Of a stretch of 64,000 nucleotides of DNA, positions 43,667 to 52,387 are shown piece by piece; the stretch's first letter is position 1; each line of letters opens with the position of its first letter. A program made the position numbers and the translations under genes. The notes under the pieces are model-generated. The model had not been told where the DNA came from. It saw only the letters and a list, made by a program, of their open reading frames with translations, and ran no database searches. The stretch comes from Vibrio cortegadensis (GTDB lineage Bacteria > Pseudomonadota > Gammaproteobacteria > Enterobacterales > Vibrionaceae), in assembly GCF_024347395.1 (NCBI RefSeq), contig NZ_AP025472.1, positions 2,046,001 through 2,110,000 of the forward strand. The letters run 5' to 3'.

Positions 43667-44186
43667 GCATTTAACTCCAAGTTTTATATTTTGCATCCAT
43701 GACATCTTGGTAAGCTCACATAAACGGATAGTGATTTAGATTTATTTAGCTCAATTCCTAAGCATAAAAATCTAAAAACTTACTAAGATTGCAGCACACA
43801 CTATCAATCATTGGACTATTTTGCCATTGAATATGGCAAGAAAACGCTAAACAACTACAGATTAAGCGTATATATAGTGTAAATAACTGAAAAAAATTAA
43901 TGTGCCAGTTTAAATACTAACAATATCTTTCAAAAAACAGACTTTAGTATCACTACATCTAGATTGATGCATTTTTGCAGCATCTTATGCTAGATTTGAT
44001 ACGGAAAATTAACATTTTCCACACGACAGGTCTAATCAAAAGTAACATTTATACTAATAAACACCTTCATTTGTGAGGGTTATCACCGTTCCTAATATAC
44101 ACCAGTGATAAGCACTTGCTCCTGAGAAGTTGCGAAAAAATGTTAAATTTATAGAATTTAAAATGTTATTGCCGCTTATATAAAGC
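43667..44186. other. intergenic region upstream of oppA
   Basis: This AT-rich stretch of about 520 bp must contain the opp promoter and a long leader. A small hairpin (TGCCAT-TGAAT-ATGGCA near 43826) is visible. No gene is supported. opp leaders in enteric bacteria are targets of small RNAs such as GcvB; whether this one is cannot be seen. Confidence 0.55.
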
Positions 44187-44213
44187 AAAAAAAAACCAGC
44201 CTAGAGCTGGTTT
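44187..44213 (-). terminator. terminator of the moa operon
   Basis: On the minus strand AAACCAGCTC-TAGGCTGGTTT is followed by a T run; it lies 33 bp after the moaE stop codon. Confidence 0.88.
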
Positions 44214-44245
44214 CTTGATATTCTTTCATCTGGATGTTTTTATCG

Positions 44246-44704
44246 CTAGGTTTTCCACCGCTCAGCCGCTTTTGCATCTGAATCTCGCGATTCTACCCAA
44301 CGACTTTCTTGTGTGGTTCGCTCTTTTTTCCAAAATGGAGCACTTGTTTTTAAGTAATCCATAATAAATTCACACGCTTCAAATGAAGCACCTCGATGAG
44401 CACTAGAAACACCAACATAGACAATTTGATCGCCAATATCTAAATCACCGACTCGATGAATCACTCGAACTCCAAGCAGTGGCCAGCGAGCCTCCGCTTG
44501 GTCACAGATATCAGCAAGTGATTTTTCTGTCATGCCAGGATAATGTTCCAAACGTAATCCGATAACATCATCACCTAAATTCATATCGCGGACTTTACCC
44601 ACAAAAGTTACAACCGCGCCTGCAGCTGTTCCTTTTGCCAGTATTTCGTACTCATCAGCAATCGAAAAATCATCATATTGAACTGAAACACGTGGATCCA
44701 TCAT
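44246..44704 (-). CDS. moaE: molybdopterin synthase catalytic subunit MoaE
   Basis: MoaE with thiocarboxylated MoaD inserts two sulfurs into precursor Z to make molybdopterin. The 152-residue protein has GAVVTFVGKVRD, HYPGMTEKSL, RVIHRVGDLDIGD and the catalytic lysine region FWKKERT near residue 128. The start overlaps the moaD stop (TAATG). It is the last gene of moaABCDE. Confidence 0.96.
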   Translation of the reverse strand: MMDPRVSVQYDDFSIADEYEILAKGTAAGAVVTFVGKVRDMNLGDDVIGLRLEHYPGMTEKSLADICDQAEARWPLLGVRVIHRVGDLDIGDQIVYVGVSSAHRGASFEACEFIMDYLKTSAPFWKKERTTQESRWVESRDSDAKAAERWKT

Positions 44705-44949
44705 TACCCCCCGGTAACCGGTGGGAAAAAAGCGACTTCATCACCACTTTTAATTTCAGATTCCAACGGCACTATCGCTTGGTTTACTGCTGCCAGCAAT
44801 TTACCAGGTTCTAAAGCTAACTCCCATTTGCCTTGTTGAGCAAACAAGTGTGCACGAAGCTGTTCAACTGTCGAGAATTCCTCTTCTAGAGTCAATTCAT
44901 CGATACCGATAAGTTCACGGGTTTGCGCAAAAAACAACACTTTAATCAT
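44704..44949 (-). CDS. moaD: molybdopterin synthase sulfur carrier subunit MoaD
   Basis: MoaD is a ubiquitin-like carrier of 81 residues that ends in Gly-Gly (FPPVTGG), the site adenylated by MoeB and thiocarboxylated. The core pattern VLFFAQTRELIGIDEL is clear. Its start overlaps the moaC stop (ATGA) and its stop overlaps the moaE start, so translation of the three is coupled. Confidence 0.95.
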   Translation of the reverse strand: MIKVLFFAQTRELIGIDELTLEEEFSTVEQLRAHLFAQQGKWELALEPGKLLAAVNQAIVPLESEIKSGDEVAFFPPVTGG

Positions 44950-45425
44950 GCATCCACCTTAAAGTGACCTGATTTTCCGCCAGTTTTTTCCAATAGGCGA
45001 ATACCATCAATGATCATATCTTTCTGCACCGCTTTACACATGTCATAGATCGTTAGAGCAGCAACTGAAGCAGCCGTTAACGCTTCCATTTCAACACCTG
45101 TTTTACCTGCCAATTTACAGACAGATTCAATGCGAACTTTATTTTCTGATTCAATAGCTTCAAGTTGCACTTCTACTTTTGACAACAAAAGAGGGTGGCA
45201 AAGAGGAATTAGATCCCATGTTTTCTTCGCCGCTTGAATTCCAGCAATACGAGCAGTGGCAAACACATCACCTTTGTGGTGTTGGCCGGAGACAATTAAC
45301 TGCAATGTTTCTGGTGACATATGAACAAAAGCTTCCGCTCTTGCCTCTCGAACGGTCTCAGATTTTGCAGATACATCCACCATATTCGCCTCACCAGAAG
45401 CGTTAATATGAGTAAATTGGTTCAT
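44946..45425 (-). CDS. moaC: cyclic pyranopterin monophosphate synthase MoaC
   Basis: MoaC completes the conversion of the MoaA product to cPMP. The 159-residue protein has the active-site segments KKTWDLIPLCHPL, GKTGVEMEALTA (Lys and Glu), and YDMCKAVQKDM. AAGGA before ATG 45425 fixes the start; an upstream GTG (45428) is adjacent. The gene is 31 bp after moaB. Confidence 0.97.
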   Translation of the reverse strand: MNQFTHINASGEANMVDVSAKSETVREARAEAFVHMSPETLQLIVSGQHHKGDVFATARIAGIQAAKKTWDLIPLCHPLLLSKVEVQLEAIESENKVRIESVCKLAGKTGVEMEALTAASVAALTIYDMCKAVQKDMIIDGIRLLEKTGGKSGHFKVDA

Positions 45426-45459
45426 CACTATTTCCTTAGTAAAAACTTAGCGCAACGAC

Positions 45460-45972
45460 TTAAACAGATAGATGCGGCATGAAGTTACAAGGGCGATGAC
45501 TTGCATCCATTTGCTGTTTGATGATCTTCGTCCAAGCAGTGCGACATGCACCCGTTGAGCCTGGCATTGCGAAAATAACAGTATGGTTAGCAAAGCCAGC
45601 GATTGCACGAGATTGAATCGTTGATGTACCGATCTCTTCGTACGAAACAGTGCGGAATAGTTCACCAAAACCTTCTACCTGCTTGTCAAATAGAGGGACC
45701 AATGCTTCAGGCGTGCTGTCACGAGAAGTGAAACCAGTACCACCAGTAATCATTACCGCTTGAATTTTTTCGTCTGCAATCCAATTCGATACAACCGCAC
45801 GAATCTTATACATGTCATCAATTACAATTTTTTTGTCTGCTAGATTATGACCCGCTTCTTGCAACTGCTCAGCTAAGTAACCACCTGATGTGTCATTTTC
45901 TTCTGTACGTGTATCAGAAACGGTTAGTACTGCGATATTTGCCGGTTCGAATTTACTTTCAGCGTGACCCAT
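45460..45972 (-). CDS. moaB: molybdenum cofactor biosynthesis protein MoaB
   Basis: MoaB is related to the molybdopterin adenylyltransferases MogA and Cnx1G; its exact role in E. coli is dispensable. The 170-residue protein has the MoCF domain with VSDTRTEENDTSGG, TGGTGFTSRDSTPEAL and AMPGSTGACRTA. It lies between moaA and moaC as usual. Confidence 0.96.
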   Translation of the reverse strand: MGHAESKFEPANIAVLTVSDTRTEENDTSGGYLAEQLQEAGHNLADKKIVIDDMYKIRAVVSNWIADEKIQAVMITGGTGFTSRDSTPEALVPLFDKQVEGFGELFRTVSYEEIGTSTIQSRAIAGFANHTVIFAMPGSTGACRTAWTKIIKQQMDASHRPCNFMPHLSV

Positions 45973-46058
45973 TTGCTCACCTTTTTTAATTTGTTTGGAG
46001 TATGTGCACCGCTGACTATGCTCAGCCGTGCATAATTTTATTCGTCTAATTTTGGAGT

Positions 46059-47048
46059 TTAGCCGCCAATAGAGGCTAGATGTGGTGTCATTCCAGTATT
46101 TCCATCTTGCAAAAAGTGGCTTACGGATTTCGTTTGCAGCTGAGCTTGAATACGCTCAATAAGTTCAGCTTCTTGATTGTCCTGCTGCAAGAGATCTCGA
46201 AGCTCGACACCATGATCACCAAATAAGCATAGGTGGAGTTTTCCTTTCGCTGAAATTCTCAAGCGATTACAACTCTCACAGAAATTTTTCTCGTACGGCA
46301 TGATCAGGCCGATCTCACCTTGGTAGTCAGCATGAACGAAAACTTGCGCTGGTCCATCGTTGTGAGAGCGAGCTTTCAAAATCCACCCATTCGCAATAAG
46401 CTGGTTACGAATCGCGACACCAGATACATGATGCTTATTAAATAGCTCATCCATTTCGCCCGTTTGCATTAATTCAATGAAACGTAGCTGAATTGGGCGA
46501 TGTTTAATCCAGTTTAAAAATGCAGGAAGTTCGTGACTGTTTAAATCTTTCATCAGCACGACATTGACTTTAACTTGCTCGTAACCAACTTCAAATGCGC
46601 GGTCAATTCCAGACATAACCTCTTTGTATTTATTTTCACCGGTGATCTGATGAAACATACGAGGGTCTAAACTATCAACACTGACATTAATATGCGTCAA
46701 ACCCGCATCACGCCAGTCAGCAACCTGCTTTTCCATCCGGTATCCATTAGTCGTGGTTGCAACTTTCTGAACACCTGAAGTACTCGCTACAGTTTGGATA
46801 ATATCGAGGAAGTCTTTACGCAGACTTGGTTCACCACCTGTGATTCGCACTTTAGAAGTGCCACAGTCAGCGAAAGCTTTAACCACCCTTTTGATTTCAG
46901 GTAGCGCTAAAAAAGACGAGTTTTTCTGCCCCGAAGGCTGGTAGCCATCAGGTAGACAGTAGGTACACTTAAAGTTACAAACATCAGTAACCGACAAGCG
47001 CAAATAATAAAATTTGCGTTGGAATTTATCTTCGAATTGTTGTGCCAC
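46059..47048 (-). CDS. moaA: GTP 3',8-cyclase MoaA (radical SAM)
   Basis: MoaA uses S-adenosylmethionine to convert GTP to 3',8-cyclo-GTP. The 329-residue protein has the radical SAM cluster motif CNFKCTYC, a C-terminal second cluster (CESCNRLR with a third cysteine in HLCLFG), and ends in Gly-Gly (SIGG), as active MoaA does. A GTG start at 47048 follows AAAGG at seven bases; the frame opens upstream at TTG but that lies in the riboswitch. It heads moaABCDE. Confidence 0.95.
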   Translation of the reverse strand: MAQQFEDKFQRKFYYLRLSVTDVCNFKCTYCLPDGYQPSGQKNSSFLALPEIKRVVKAFADCGTSKVRITGGEPSLRKDFLDIIQTVASTSGVQKVATTTNGYRMEKQVADWRDAGLTHINVSVDSLDPRMFHQITGENKYKEVMSGIDRAFEVGYEQVKVNVVLMKDLNSHELPAFLNWIKHRPIQLRFIELMQTGEMDELFNKHHVSGVAIRNQLIANGWILKARSHNDGPAQVFVHADYQGEIGLIMPYEKNFCESCNRLRISAKGKLHLCLFGDHGVELRDLLQQDNQEAELIERIQAQLQTKSVSHFLQDGNTGMTPHLASIGG

Positions 47049-47065
47049 GGAACACCTTTCCAAAT

Positions 47066-47195
47066 ACGGGAGGCAGAATCATTTCCAATTCAGCCCTTGT
47101 GACAACATGTCACTGGCTCAAGTGGCTTATCATAAAAACACTTTACGATTAACGGATGTGCATTTATAACTTAGCCATTAGAGCTCGGAGTTATG
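47066..47195 (-). promoter_or_regulatory. probable molybdenum-cofactor (Moco) riboswitch in the moaA leader
   Basis: The minus-strand leader of moaA contains conserved-looking elements CTCCGAGC (complement of 47183-47190) and TGCCTCCCG (complement of 47068-47076) that mark the ends of the Moco RNA motif in gammaproteobacterial moaA leaders, with two inner stems such as GTGACATGTTGTCAC (near 47102-47116). The 3' end is 10 bases before the ribosome binding site, so binding would hide it. The exact boundaries are approximate. Confidence 0.6.
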
Positions 47196-47380
47196 GCAGC
47201 TATTAATAACTTTGACAGTTCAATAGCAGCTATGGGGTAAAATACTTAAAATCTATTTGTGAATCTAGCCTTAACTTGAAAAAACCTTACTGATCCCTCA
47301 ATTTACTCCCTATTGAGTATTAGAGATTAACGAAATATTCTAAATTGTAGTTGGTTATGAATAAAATGAAGAAGAAAAGA

Positions 47381-48268
47381 ATGAATTTATATTCATCAAA
47401 GAAAGTGGTCGCAATCGGTGGAGGACATGGATTGGGGCGAATGTTAGCGGCGCTTAAAGATTTTGGTTCCAATGCAACAGGTATTGTCACCACCACTGAT
47501 AATGGCGGTTCAACAGGTCGTATTCGTCACTGCCAAGGAGGCATCGCTTGGGGAGACACTCGCAACTGCATCAACCAGTTAATTACCGAACCCTCTATCA
47601 GCTCGATGATGTTCGAATACCGATTCAAAGGCACAGGTGAACTTGATGGGCATAATCTTGGTAATCTGATGCTAACTGCACTGGATAACTTGTCGGTACG
47701 CCCTTTAGAGGCCATCAATCTTATTCGAAATATGCTTGGTGTTGATCTAAATATTGTTCCAATGTCCGAACACCCTTCTGACCTTACTGCACTATCTCTT
47801 GAAGGACAGTGGGTAACCGGAGAAACGAACGTTGATGAAATGGAACAAGATCTACGCCGCTTAGATTTATCACCAGAAGTACCGGCAACGAAAGAAGCGG
47901 TTTCTGCCATCCTTGAAGCCGACTGCATCATTCTGGGCCCTGGTAGTTTCTTAACCAGTATTATGCCTCCACTCCTCCTGCCCGAGATAGGGAAAGCAAT
48001 CGCTCAAAATTTAAACGCAAAATTGATATTTGTTGAGAACCTATCACCCGAGTATGGTCCTGCTGGGAGGATGTCGCTGAAACAAAAAATCGAGTGGTGC
48101 GAACGTTCATGTCAGGCACGTAAGGTTGACGCTATCTTAGGCGACACACCGCATCCTGAGCTAGAACAAGATTGGAACTGCGTAACGACAGAATTAGCCT
48201 CTCCCAACCGCGATTGGCGTCACGATCGAGAGAAACTACAACAAGCCATTGAATCACAACTACTATAA
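47381..48268 (+). CDS. ybhK: YvcK/YbhK family protein (gluconeogenesis factor, CofD-like)
   Basis: YvcK proteins have a CofD-like fold that binds UDP-sugars; in Bacillus they are needed for growth on gluconeogenic carbon and for cell shape. This protein of about 295 residues has the nucleotide-site pattern KKVVAIGGGHGLGRMLAALK and TDNGGSTGRIR, GGIAWGDTRNCI, GHNLGNLMLTALDNL and DCIILGPGSFLTSIMP. The frame opens at 47351; I chose ATG 47381 because the family begins just before KKVVAIGGG. It is divergent from moaA, an arrangement also found in E. coli. Confidence 0.9.
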   Translation: MNLYSSKKVVAIGGGHGLGRMLAALKDFGSNATGIVTTTDNGGSTGRIRHCQGGIAWGDTRNCINQLITEPSISSMMFEYRFKGTGELDGHNLGNLMLTALDNLSVRPLEAINLIRNMLGVDLNIVPMSEHPSDLTALSLEGQWVTGETNVDEMEQDLRRLDLSPEVPATKEAVSAILEADCIILGPGSFLTSIMPPLLLPEIGKAIAQNLNAKLIFVENLSPEYGPAGRMSLKQKIEWCERSCQARKVDAILGDTPHPELEQDWNCVTTELASPNRDWRHDREKLQQAIESQLL

Positions 48269-48335
48269 TAAGTTGCGGTCATTAAACGGCGCGACCATTA
48301 ATTCAACACCGTAATGAATTAAAAAGAGTGAATGA

Positions 48336-48677
48336 CTACTGGCTGACTAAGCCTAGATATTTCACTCTTGTTTCTTGAAGTAACTCAACCATTGCCATGA
48401 GATCAATATCGGCATCAATCTGCTGATTCAGTTTAACCTTATTATCCACTTCTACCGCATACGCGCATAATTTTTCCGCACCAAAACTTGCTGCACTACT
48501 TTTTAAGGCATGGCTGATTTCTGCAAGATTAGTCATCGCTTTAGCGTCATCACTGCTGGTTAAGGTTTCAATGTAAGAGCTTAATTCGCCTAAAAATATA
48601 TCGAGTAGAACCGGGACATTCTCTTCACCAATATCTCGAGCCAAATCGTTGATTTTATCTTGATTTAAAATATTCAT
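48336..48677 (-). CDS. luxU: quorum-sensing phosphorelay protein LuxU
   Basis: LuxU carries phosphate from hybrid sensor kinases (LuxN, LuxPQ, CqsS in Vibrio) to LuxO. The 113-residue protein is a HPt domain with the phosphorylated His56 in ISHALKSSAASFGAEKLC. It is the second gene of luxO-luxU, starting one base after the luxO stop. It is soluble and cytosolic. Confidence 0.95.
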   Translation of the reverse strand: MNILNQDKINDLARDIGEENVPVLLDIFLGELSSYIETLTSSDDAKAMTNLAEISHALKSSAASFGAEKLCAYAVEVDNKVKLNQQIDADIDLMAMVELLQETRVKYLGLVSQ

Positions 48678-48678
48678 A

Positions 48679-50079
48679 TTAAGTACTTTGCTGCTCTTTA
48701 TTATTCCAATTCTGAAGCTTCCGATAAAGTGTAGAAGGACTCACATCCAAATAGCCTGCCGCTCTTGGAATATTGCCATCACACGCTTTAATCGCTTGCT
48801 CAATCGCTGTTTTTTCCGTCAACCATAATGGAAAAATATCCTGTACGGAGATCTCTTCTCGGCGTTTTTTCTCTAGTGACATCTGATTTTCAATCGGGCG
48901 ATTAAGTGGCGGAGGCAACATATTGAGAGTGATCTCTTTACCATGATTAAGAACCACCACGTTTCTCAGAACATTCTGTAGCTGACGTACATTTCCTGGC
49001 CATTCATATTGATTAAATCGGTCGAGAACCTCAGGCGCGAAGCGAACAAAGCCTTTACCCTCTTCGAAAGACATAAAACCAAGCAATGAGTAGGCAATTT
49101 CAATGACATCCTCCCCTCTTTCACGCAGTGGTGGCAGATGAAGCGGAATAACATACAGACGATAGTATAAATCTTCTCTGAAGCGGCCTTCTTGAACTTC
49201 TTTCCAAGGATCTCGGTTGGTGGCACATACAAAACGTACATCCACACTCTTCATCTTAGACGAACCTACTTTCTGGAAAGTGCCTGTCTGAATAAAGCGT
49301 AATAATTTGGTTTGAAGATCCAAATCCATCTCGCACAATTCATCGAGAAAAAGCGTTCCACCATCGGCTAGCTCCGCCGCACCTTGTCGATCAGTTGCCG
49401 CGCCAGTAAATGCACCTTTAACATGCCCAAACAGTTCACTTTCAATCAAATCTTTAGGTATCGCAGCACAGTTAATCGCAATGAATGGTTTATCACCACG
49501 TTTGCTTGCGGCATGAATCGCTTCTGCACACACCTCTTTACCCGTACCACTTTCACCTGTGATGAAAATACTGGCTTTACTGCTAGCGGCGGAATCAATG
49601 GTGCGGTATACCGCCTGCATTGTTTGGCTACTGCCGATAAAACCTTGGTAATTTTGATTATGAGGGTTTTCCGATTCGTTCTTTAATTTCGTCGCTTTAC
49701 GAATCGCATTATTAACGGTGACTCTTAACCGATCCGCCTCACAAGGTTTAATTAAAAAGTCTTGAGACCCATGGCGCATCGCTTCAACAGCAGTATCAAT
49801 TGAACCATGTGCAGTCATAAAAATAACCGGAACATCAGGATAAGATTGTTTCACTGCGAAGAGTACGTCCATACCTGTCATATCGGGTAAACGTAAATCG
49901 AGTAGAATAAGATCAGGCGTGCGGTGGTTTAAACTATTGATAGCATCTCGCCCAGTGCCAACAATATTAATATCAATACCCAAAGGGGTTAGATAAGAGC
50001 GATACAGCGCCGCAACGGAGGCCGTATCTTCGACCATCAGTAAATACTTAGATTTCTGAGTTTCGGGAGTTTGTTGCAT
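48679..50079 (-). CDS. luxO: quorum-sensing response regulator LuxO (sigma-54 dependent)
   Basis: LuxO, when phosphorylated at low cell density, activates qrr genes with sigma-54. The 466-residue protein has a receiver domain with Asp61 in LILLDLRLPDMTG, an AAA+ domain with Walker A GESGTGKE, the sigma-54 contact GAFTGA (residues about 223-228) and Walker B DGGTLFLDEL, and a C-terminal Fis-type HTH with IPRAAGYLDVSPSTLYRKL. The receiver has the usual V. cholerae length (Asp61). It is divergent from qrr1 and leads luxOU. Confidence 0.97.
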   Translation of the reverse strand: MQQTPETQKSKYLLMVEDTASVAALYRSYLTPLGIDINIVGTGRDAINSLNHRTPDLILLDLRLPDMTGMDVLFAVKQSYPDVPVIFMTAHGSIDTAVEAMRHGSQDFLIKPCEADRLRVTVNNAIRKATKLKNESENPHNQNYQGFIGSSQTMQAVYRTIDSAASSKASIFITGESGTGKEVCAEAIHAASKRGDKPFIAINCAAIPKDLIESELFGHVKGAFTGAATDRQGAAELADGGTLFLDELCEMDLDLQTKLLRFIQTGTFQKVGSSKMKSVDVRFVCATNRDPWKEVQEGRFREDLYYRLYVIPLHLPPLRERGEDVIEIAYSLLGFMSFEEGKGFVRFAPEVLDRFNQYEWPGNVRQLQNVLRNVVVLNHGKEITLNMLPPPLNRPIENQMSLEKKRREEISVQDIFPLWLTEKTAIEQAIKACDGNIPRAAGYLDVSPSTLYRKLQNWNNKEQQST

Positions 50080-50127
50080 AACCTAGCCATTTTATTATTG
50101 CATTTTGTTTAATAATCGCATTACGAG

Positions 50128-50140
50128 TTGCATTATGCAA
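50128..50140 (+). promoter_or_regulatory. probable LuxO binding site upstream of qrr1
   Basis: TTGCATTATGCAA is a near-perfect palindrome that matches the LuxO consensus TTGCA-N3-TGCAA, about 74 bp upstream of the sigma-54 promoter of qrr1 and about 50 bp before luxO. A partial second site (TTGCATTTTG) begins near 50098. Binding could also regulate luxO itself. Confidence 0.75.
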
Positions 50141-50201
50141 ATATAACAATGTGTACAATCAACTAAATGTTCTAACCATTCGTTTTGTATAGAATTATTG
50201 T

Positions 50202-50216
50202 TGGCATGCCGTATGC
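50202..50216 (+). promoter_or_regulatory. sigma-54 promoter of qrr1
   Basis: TGGCA (50202-50206) and TGC (50214-50216) give GG at -24 and GC at -12 with exact 12-base spacing. Transcription starts near 50227. Confidence 0.92.
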
Positions 50217-50226
50217 AAATATAAAA

Positions 50227-50319
50227 GTGGCCTTCGGGTCACCTAGCCAACTGACGTTGTTAGTGAAGTTATTCTTCACAAATTAAAGCCAGCAGAATCT
50301 TTCTACTGGCTATTTTTTT
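50227..50319 (+). ncRNA. qrr1: Qrr1 quorum regulatory small RNA
   Basis: The RNA has the conserved Qrr core CACCTAGCCAACTGACGTTG and TTAGTGAA, the 5' hairpin GTGGCC-TTCG-GGTCAC, and a terminator AGCCAGCAGA...TCTACTGGCT followed by T7. With Hfq it base-pairs with luxR/hapR-type, luxO and aphA mRNAs. Its place between uvrB and luxO, divergent from luxO, is as in other vibrios. The 5' stem has G-U changes against the common TGACCC start. Ends are approximate. Confidence 0.95.
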
Positions 50320-50356
50320 GTTTCAATTTCCGCGAGCATAACCTCAACATTGAAGG

Positions 50357-52387
50357 TTAGCTATTTGCTATAAACTGGGCCCTTAATTTCTCTATTTCAT
50401 CACGTTTAGCCGCTGCTAGTTCAAATTCTAAATTCTGCGCATGCTGGTACATTTCACCTTCAAGTTTACTGATCGCTTTATCGAGTTGCTGCGGCGAAAG
50501 CACCTCATACACAGCGGAAGACTCGGCCACTTTAGATAGCGGTACTTGCTTCGATTCACGCTGTTTTCTTGACTTGGTAATATCCCCCAGCTCCATAATA
50601 TCTTTAATATTACGTTTGAGAGCTTGTGGCACAATTCCCTGCTCTTCATTGTATTGTTGCTGCTTTATACGGCGTCTTCCGGTTTCATCAATCGCTTTTT
50701 TCATCGACTTGGTGATTCTGTCACCATATAAAATTGCTTTACCCTCTAGATTTCGTGCCGCACGTCCAATAGTCTGTATGAGAGATCGTTCGGAACGTAA
50801 AAAACCCTCTTTATCGGCATCCAAAATTGCCACTAAAGACACCTCAGGCATGTCTAACCCTTCTCTTAGTAAGTTAATGCCCACTAACACGTCAAACTCG
50901 CCTAATCTTAAGTCTCGAATAATTTCAACTCGCTCTACGGTATCAATATCAGAATGTAAATAGCGAACTTTGACATCATGCTCATGTAAGTGCTCGGTGA
51001 GATCTTCTGACATACGCTTTGTGAGTGTGGTAACCAAAACTCGCTCACCTTTCGCGGATCGTATGCGAATTTCAGAAAGTAAATCATCGACCTGCGTAGC
51101 AACCGGACGAACTTCGATCTCTGGATCGAGCAACCCTGTCGGACGTACGACCTGATCTGCAATGTCATCGCCTGATTTGTCTAATTCATAATTGCCTGGA
51201 GTTGCCGACACAAATATGGCTTGCGGGGCAATGGATTCAAACTCATCAAACATCATTGGACGATTGTCTAGCGCTGACGGTAACCGAAAGCCAAACTCTA
51301 CCAAGGTCTCTTTACGAGAACGGTCACCTTTATACATGGCACCAATTTGCGGAACCGTAACGTGAGATTCATCGATGACAAGCAGCCCATCCCTAGGAAG
51401 GTAATCAAACAGTGTTGGTGGTGCTTCACCTTCTTTACGTCCACTCAAATAACGAGAATAGTTTTCGATGCCTGAGCAGAAACCGAGTTCATTCATCATC
51501 TCAAGATCAAACAGAGTTCGCTGCGAGATCCGTTGCTCTTCCACCAGCTTATTATTCTCTTTCAGGTAGCTTTGACGCTCTTCGAGCTCTTTGCGGATTT
51601 TCTCTATGGCTTCAAGTATTTTCTCTCTCGGAGTGACATAGTGAGTTTTAGGATAGATCGTATAACGTGGTAGATCTCGCTGCTTCACAGCCCCCGTCAA
51701 TGGGTCAAAAATACTAATACAATCAATTTCGTCATCAAACATCTCGATTCGAACCGCATCTTGTTCAGATTCAGCAGGGAATACATCAATAACTTCGCCA
51801 CGGACTCGGAACTGACCCCGTTCAAATGTCATGTCATTTCGAGAATACTGTAATTCAGCCAAGCGACGTAAAATATCACGCTGATCTAAGATATCGCCCC
51901 TGCGTATATGCAGCATCATTTTCAAATAGGAGTCAGGATCACCAAGACCATAAATTGCAGAAACCGACGCAACAATAATCGCATCCTTTCTTTCTAGTAG
52001 TGCTTTTGTTGCTGACAGTCGCATCTGCTCGATGTGTTTATTAACTGCTGCGTCTTTCTCAATAAAGGTATCAGTGGTTGGCACATAAGCTTCTGGTTGG
52101 TAGTAATCGTAGTATGAGACAAAATATTCCACAGCATTATTAGGGAAAAATGATTTCATCTCCCCGTATAACTGAGCGGCTAACGTTTTATTTGGTGCCA
52201 GAATGATCGCAGGTCGTTGCGCTTCTGCAATCACATTTGCAAGAGTAAATGTTTTGCCTGATCCAGTAACGCCTAACAATGTTTGATGAGCGAGACCATT
52301 ATCTAGCCCTTCTAATAGCTGTTTTATCGCTGTTGGCTGGTCCCCTGAAGGTTTGTATTCAGATACCAAATCAAAAACTTTGCTCAT
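50357..52387 (-). CDS. uvrB: UvrABC excinuclease subunit B
   Basis: UvrB verifies lesions handed by UvrA and recruits UvrC. The 676-residue protein has Walker A LLGVTGSGKTFTLANV, the damage-probing beta-hairpin (YYDYYQPEAYVP), DEXH region VIDESHVTVP, helicase motif VI QTIGRAARN, and the C-terminal UVR coiled-coil motif LEFELAAAKRDEIEKLR. Length is standard (E. coli 673). An inverted pair of DnaA-box-like sequences lies upstream (52751-52775). No ideal LexA box was found before it. Confidence 0.98.
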   Translation of the reverse strand: MSKVFDLVSEYKPSGDQPTAIKQLLEGLDNGLAHQTLLGVTGSGKTFTLANVIAEAQRPAIILAPNKTLAAQLYGEMKSFFPNNAVEYFVSYYDYYQPEAYVPTTDTFIEKDAAVNKHIEQMRLSATKALLERKDAIIVASVSAIYGLGDPDSYLKMMLHIRRGDILDQRDILRRLAELQYSRNDMTFERGQFRVRGEVIDVFPAESEQDAVRIEMFDDEIDCISIFDPLTGAVKQRDLPRYTIYPKTHYVTPREKILEAIEKIRKELEERQSYLKENNKLVEEQRISQRTLFDLEMMNELGFCSGIENYSRYLSGRKEGEAPPTLFDYLPRDGLLVIDESHVTVPQIGAMYKGDRSRKETLVEFGFRLPSALDNRPMMFDEFESIAPQAIFVSATPGNYELDKSGDDIADQVVRPTGLLDPEIEVRPVATQVDDLLSEIRIRSAKGERVLVTTLTKRMSEDLTEHLHEHDVKVRYLHSDIDTVERVEIIRDLRLGEFDVLVGINLLREGLDMPEVSLVAILDADKEGFLRSERSLIQTIGRAARNLEGKAILYGDRITKSMKKAIDETGRRRIKQQQYNEEQGIVPQALKRNIKDIMELGDITKSRKQRESKQVPLSKVAESSAVYEVLSPQQLDKAISKLEGEMYQHAQNLEFELAAAKRDEIEKLRAQFIANS

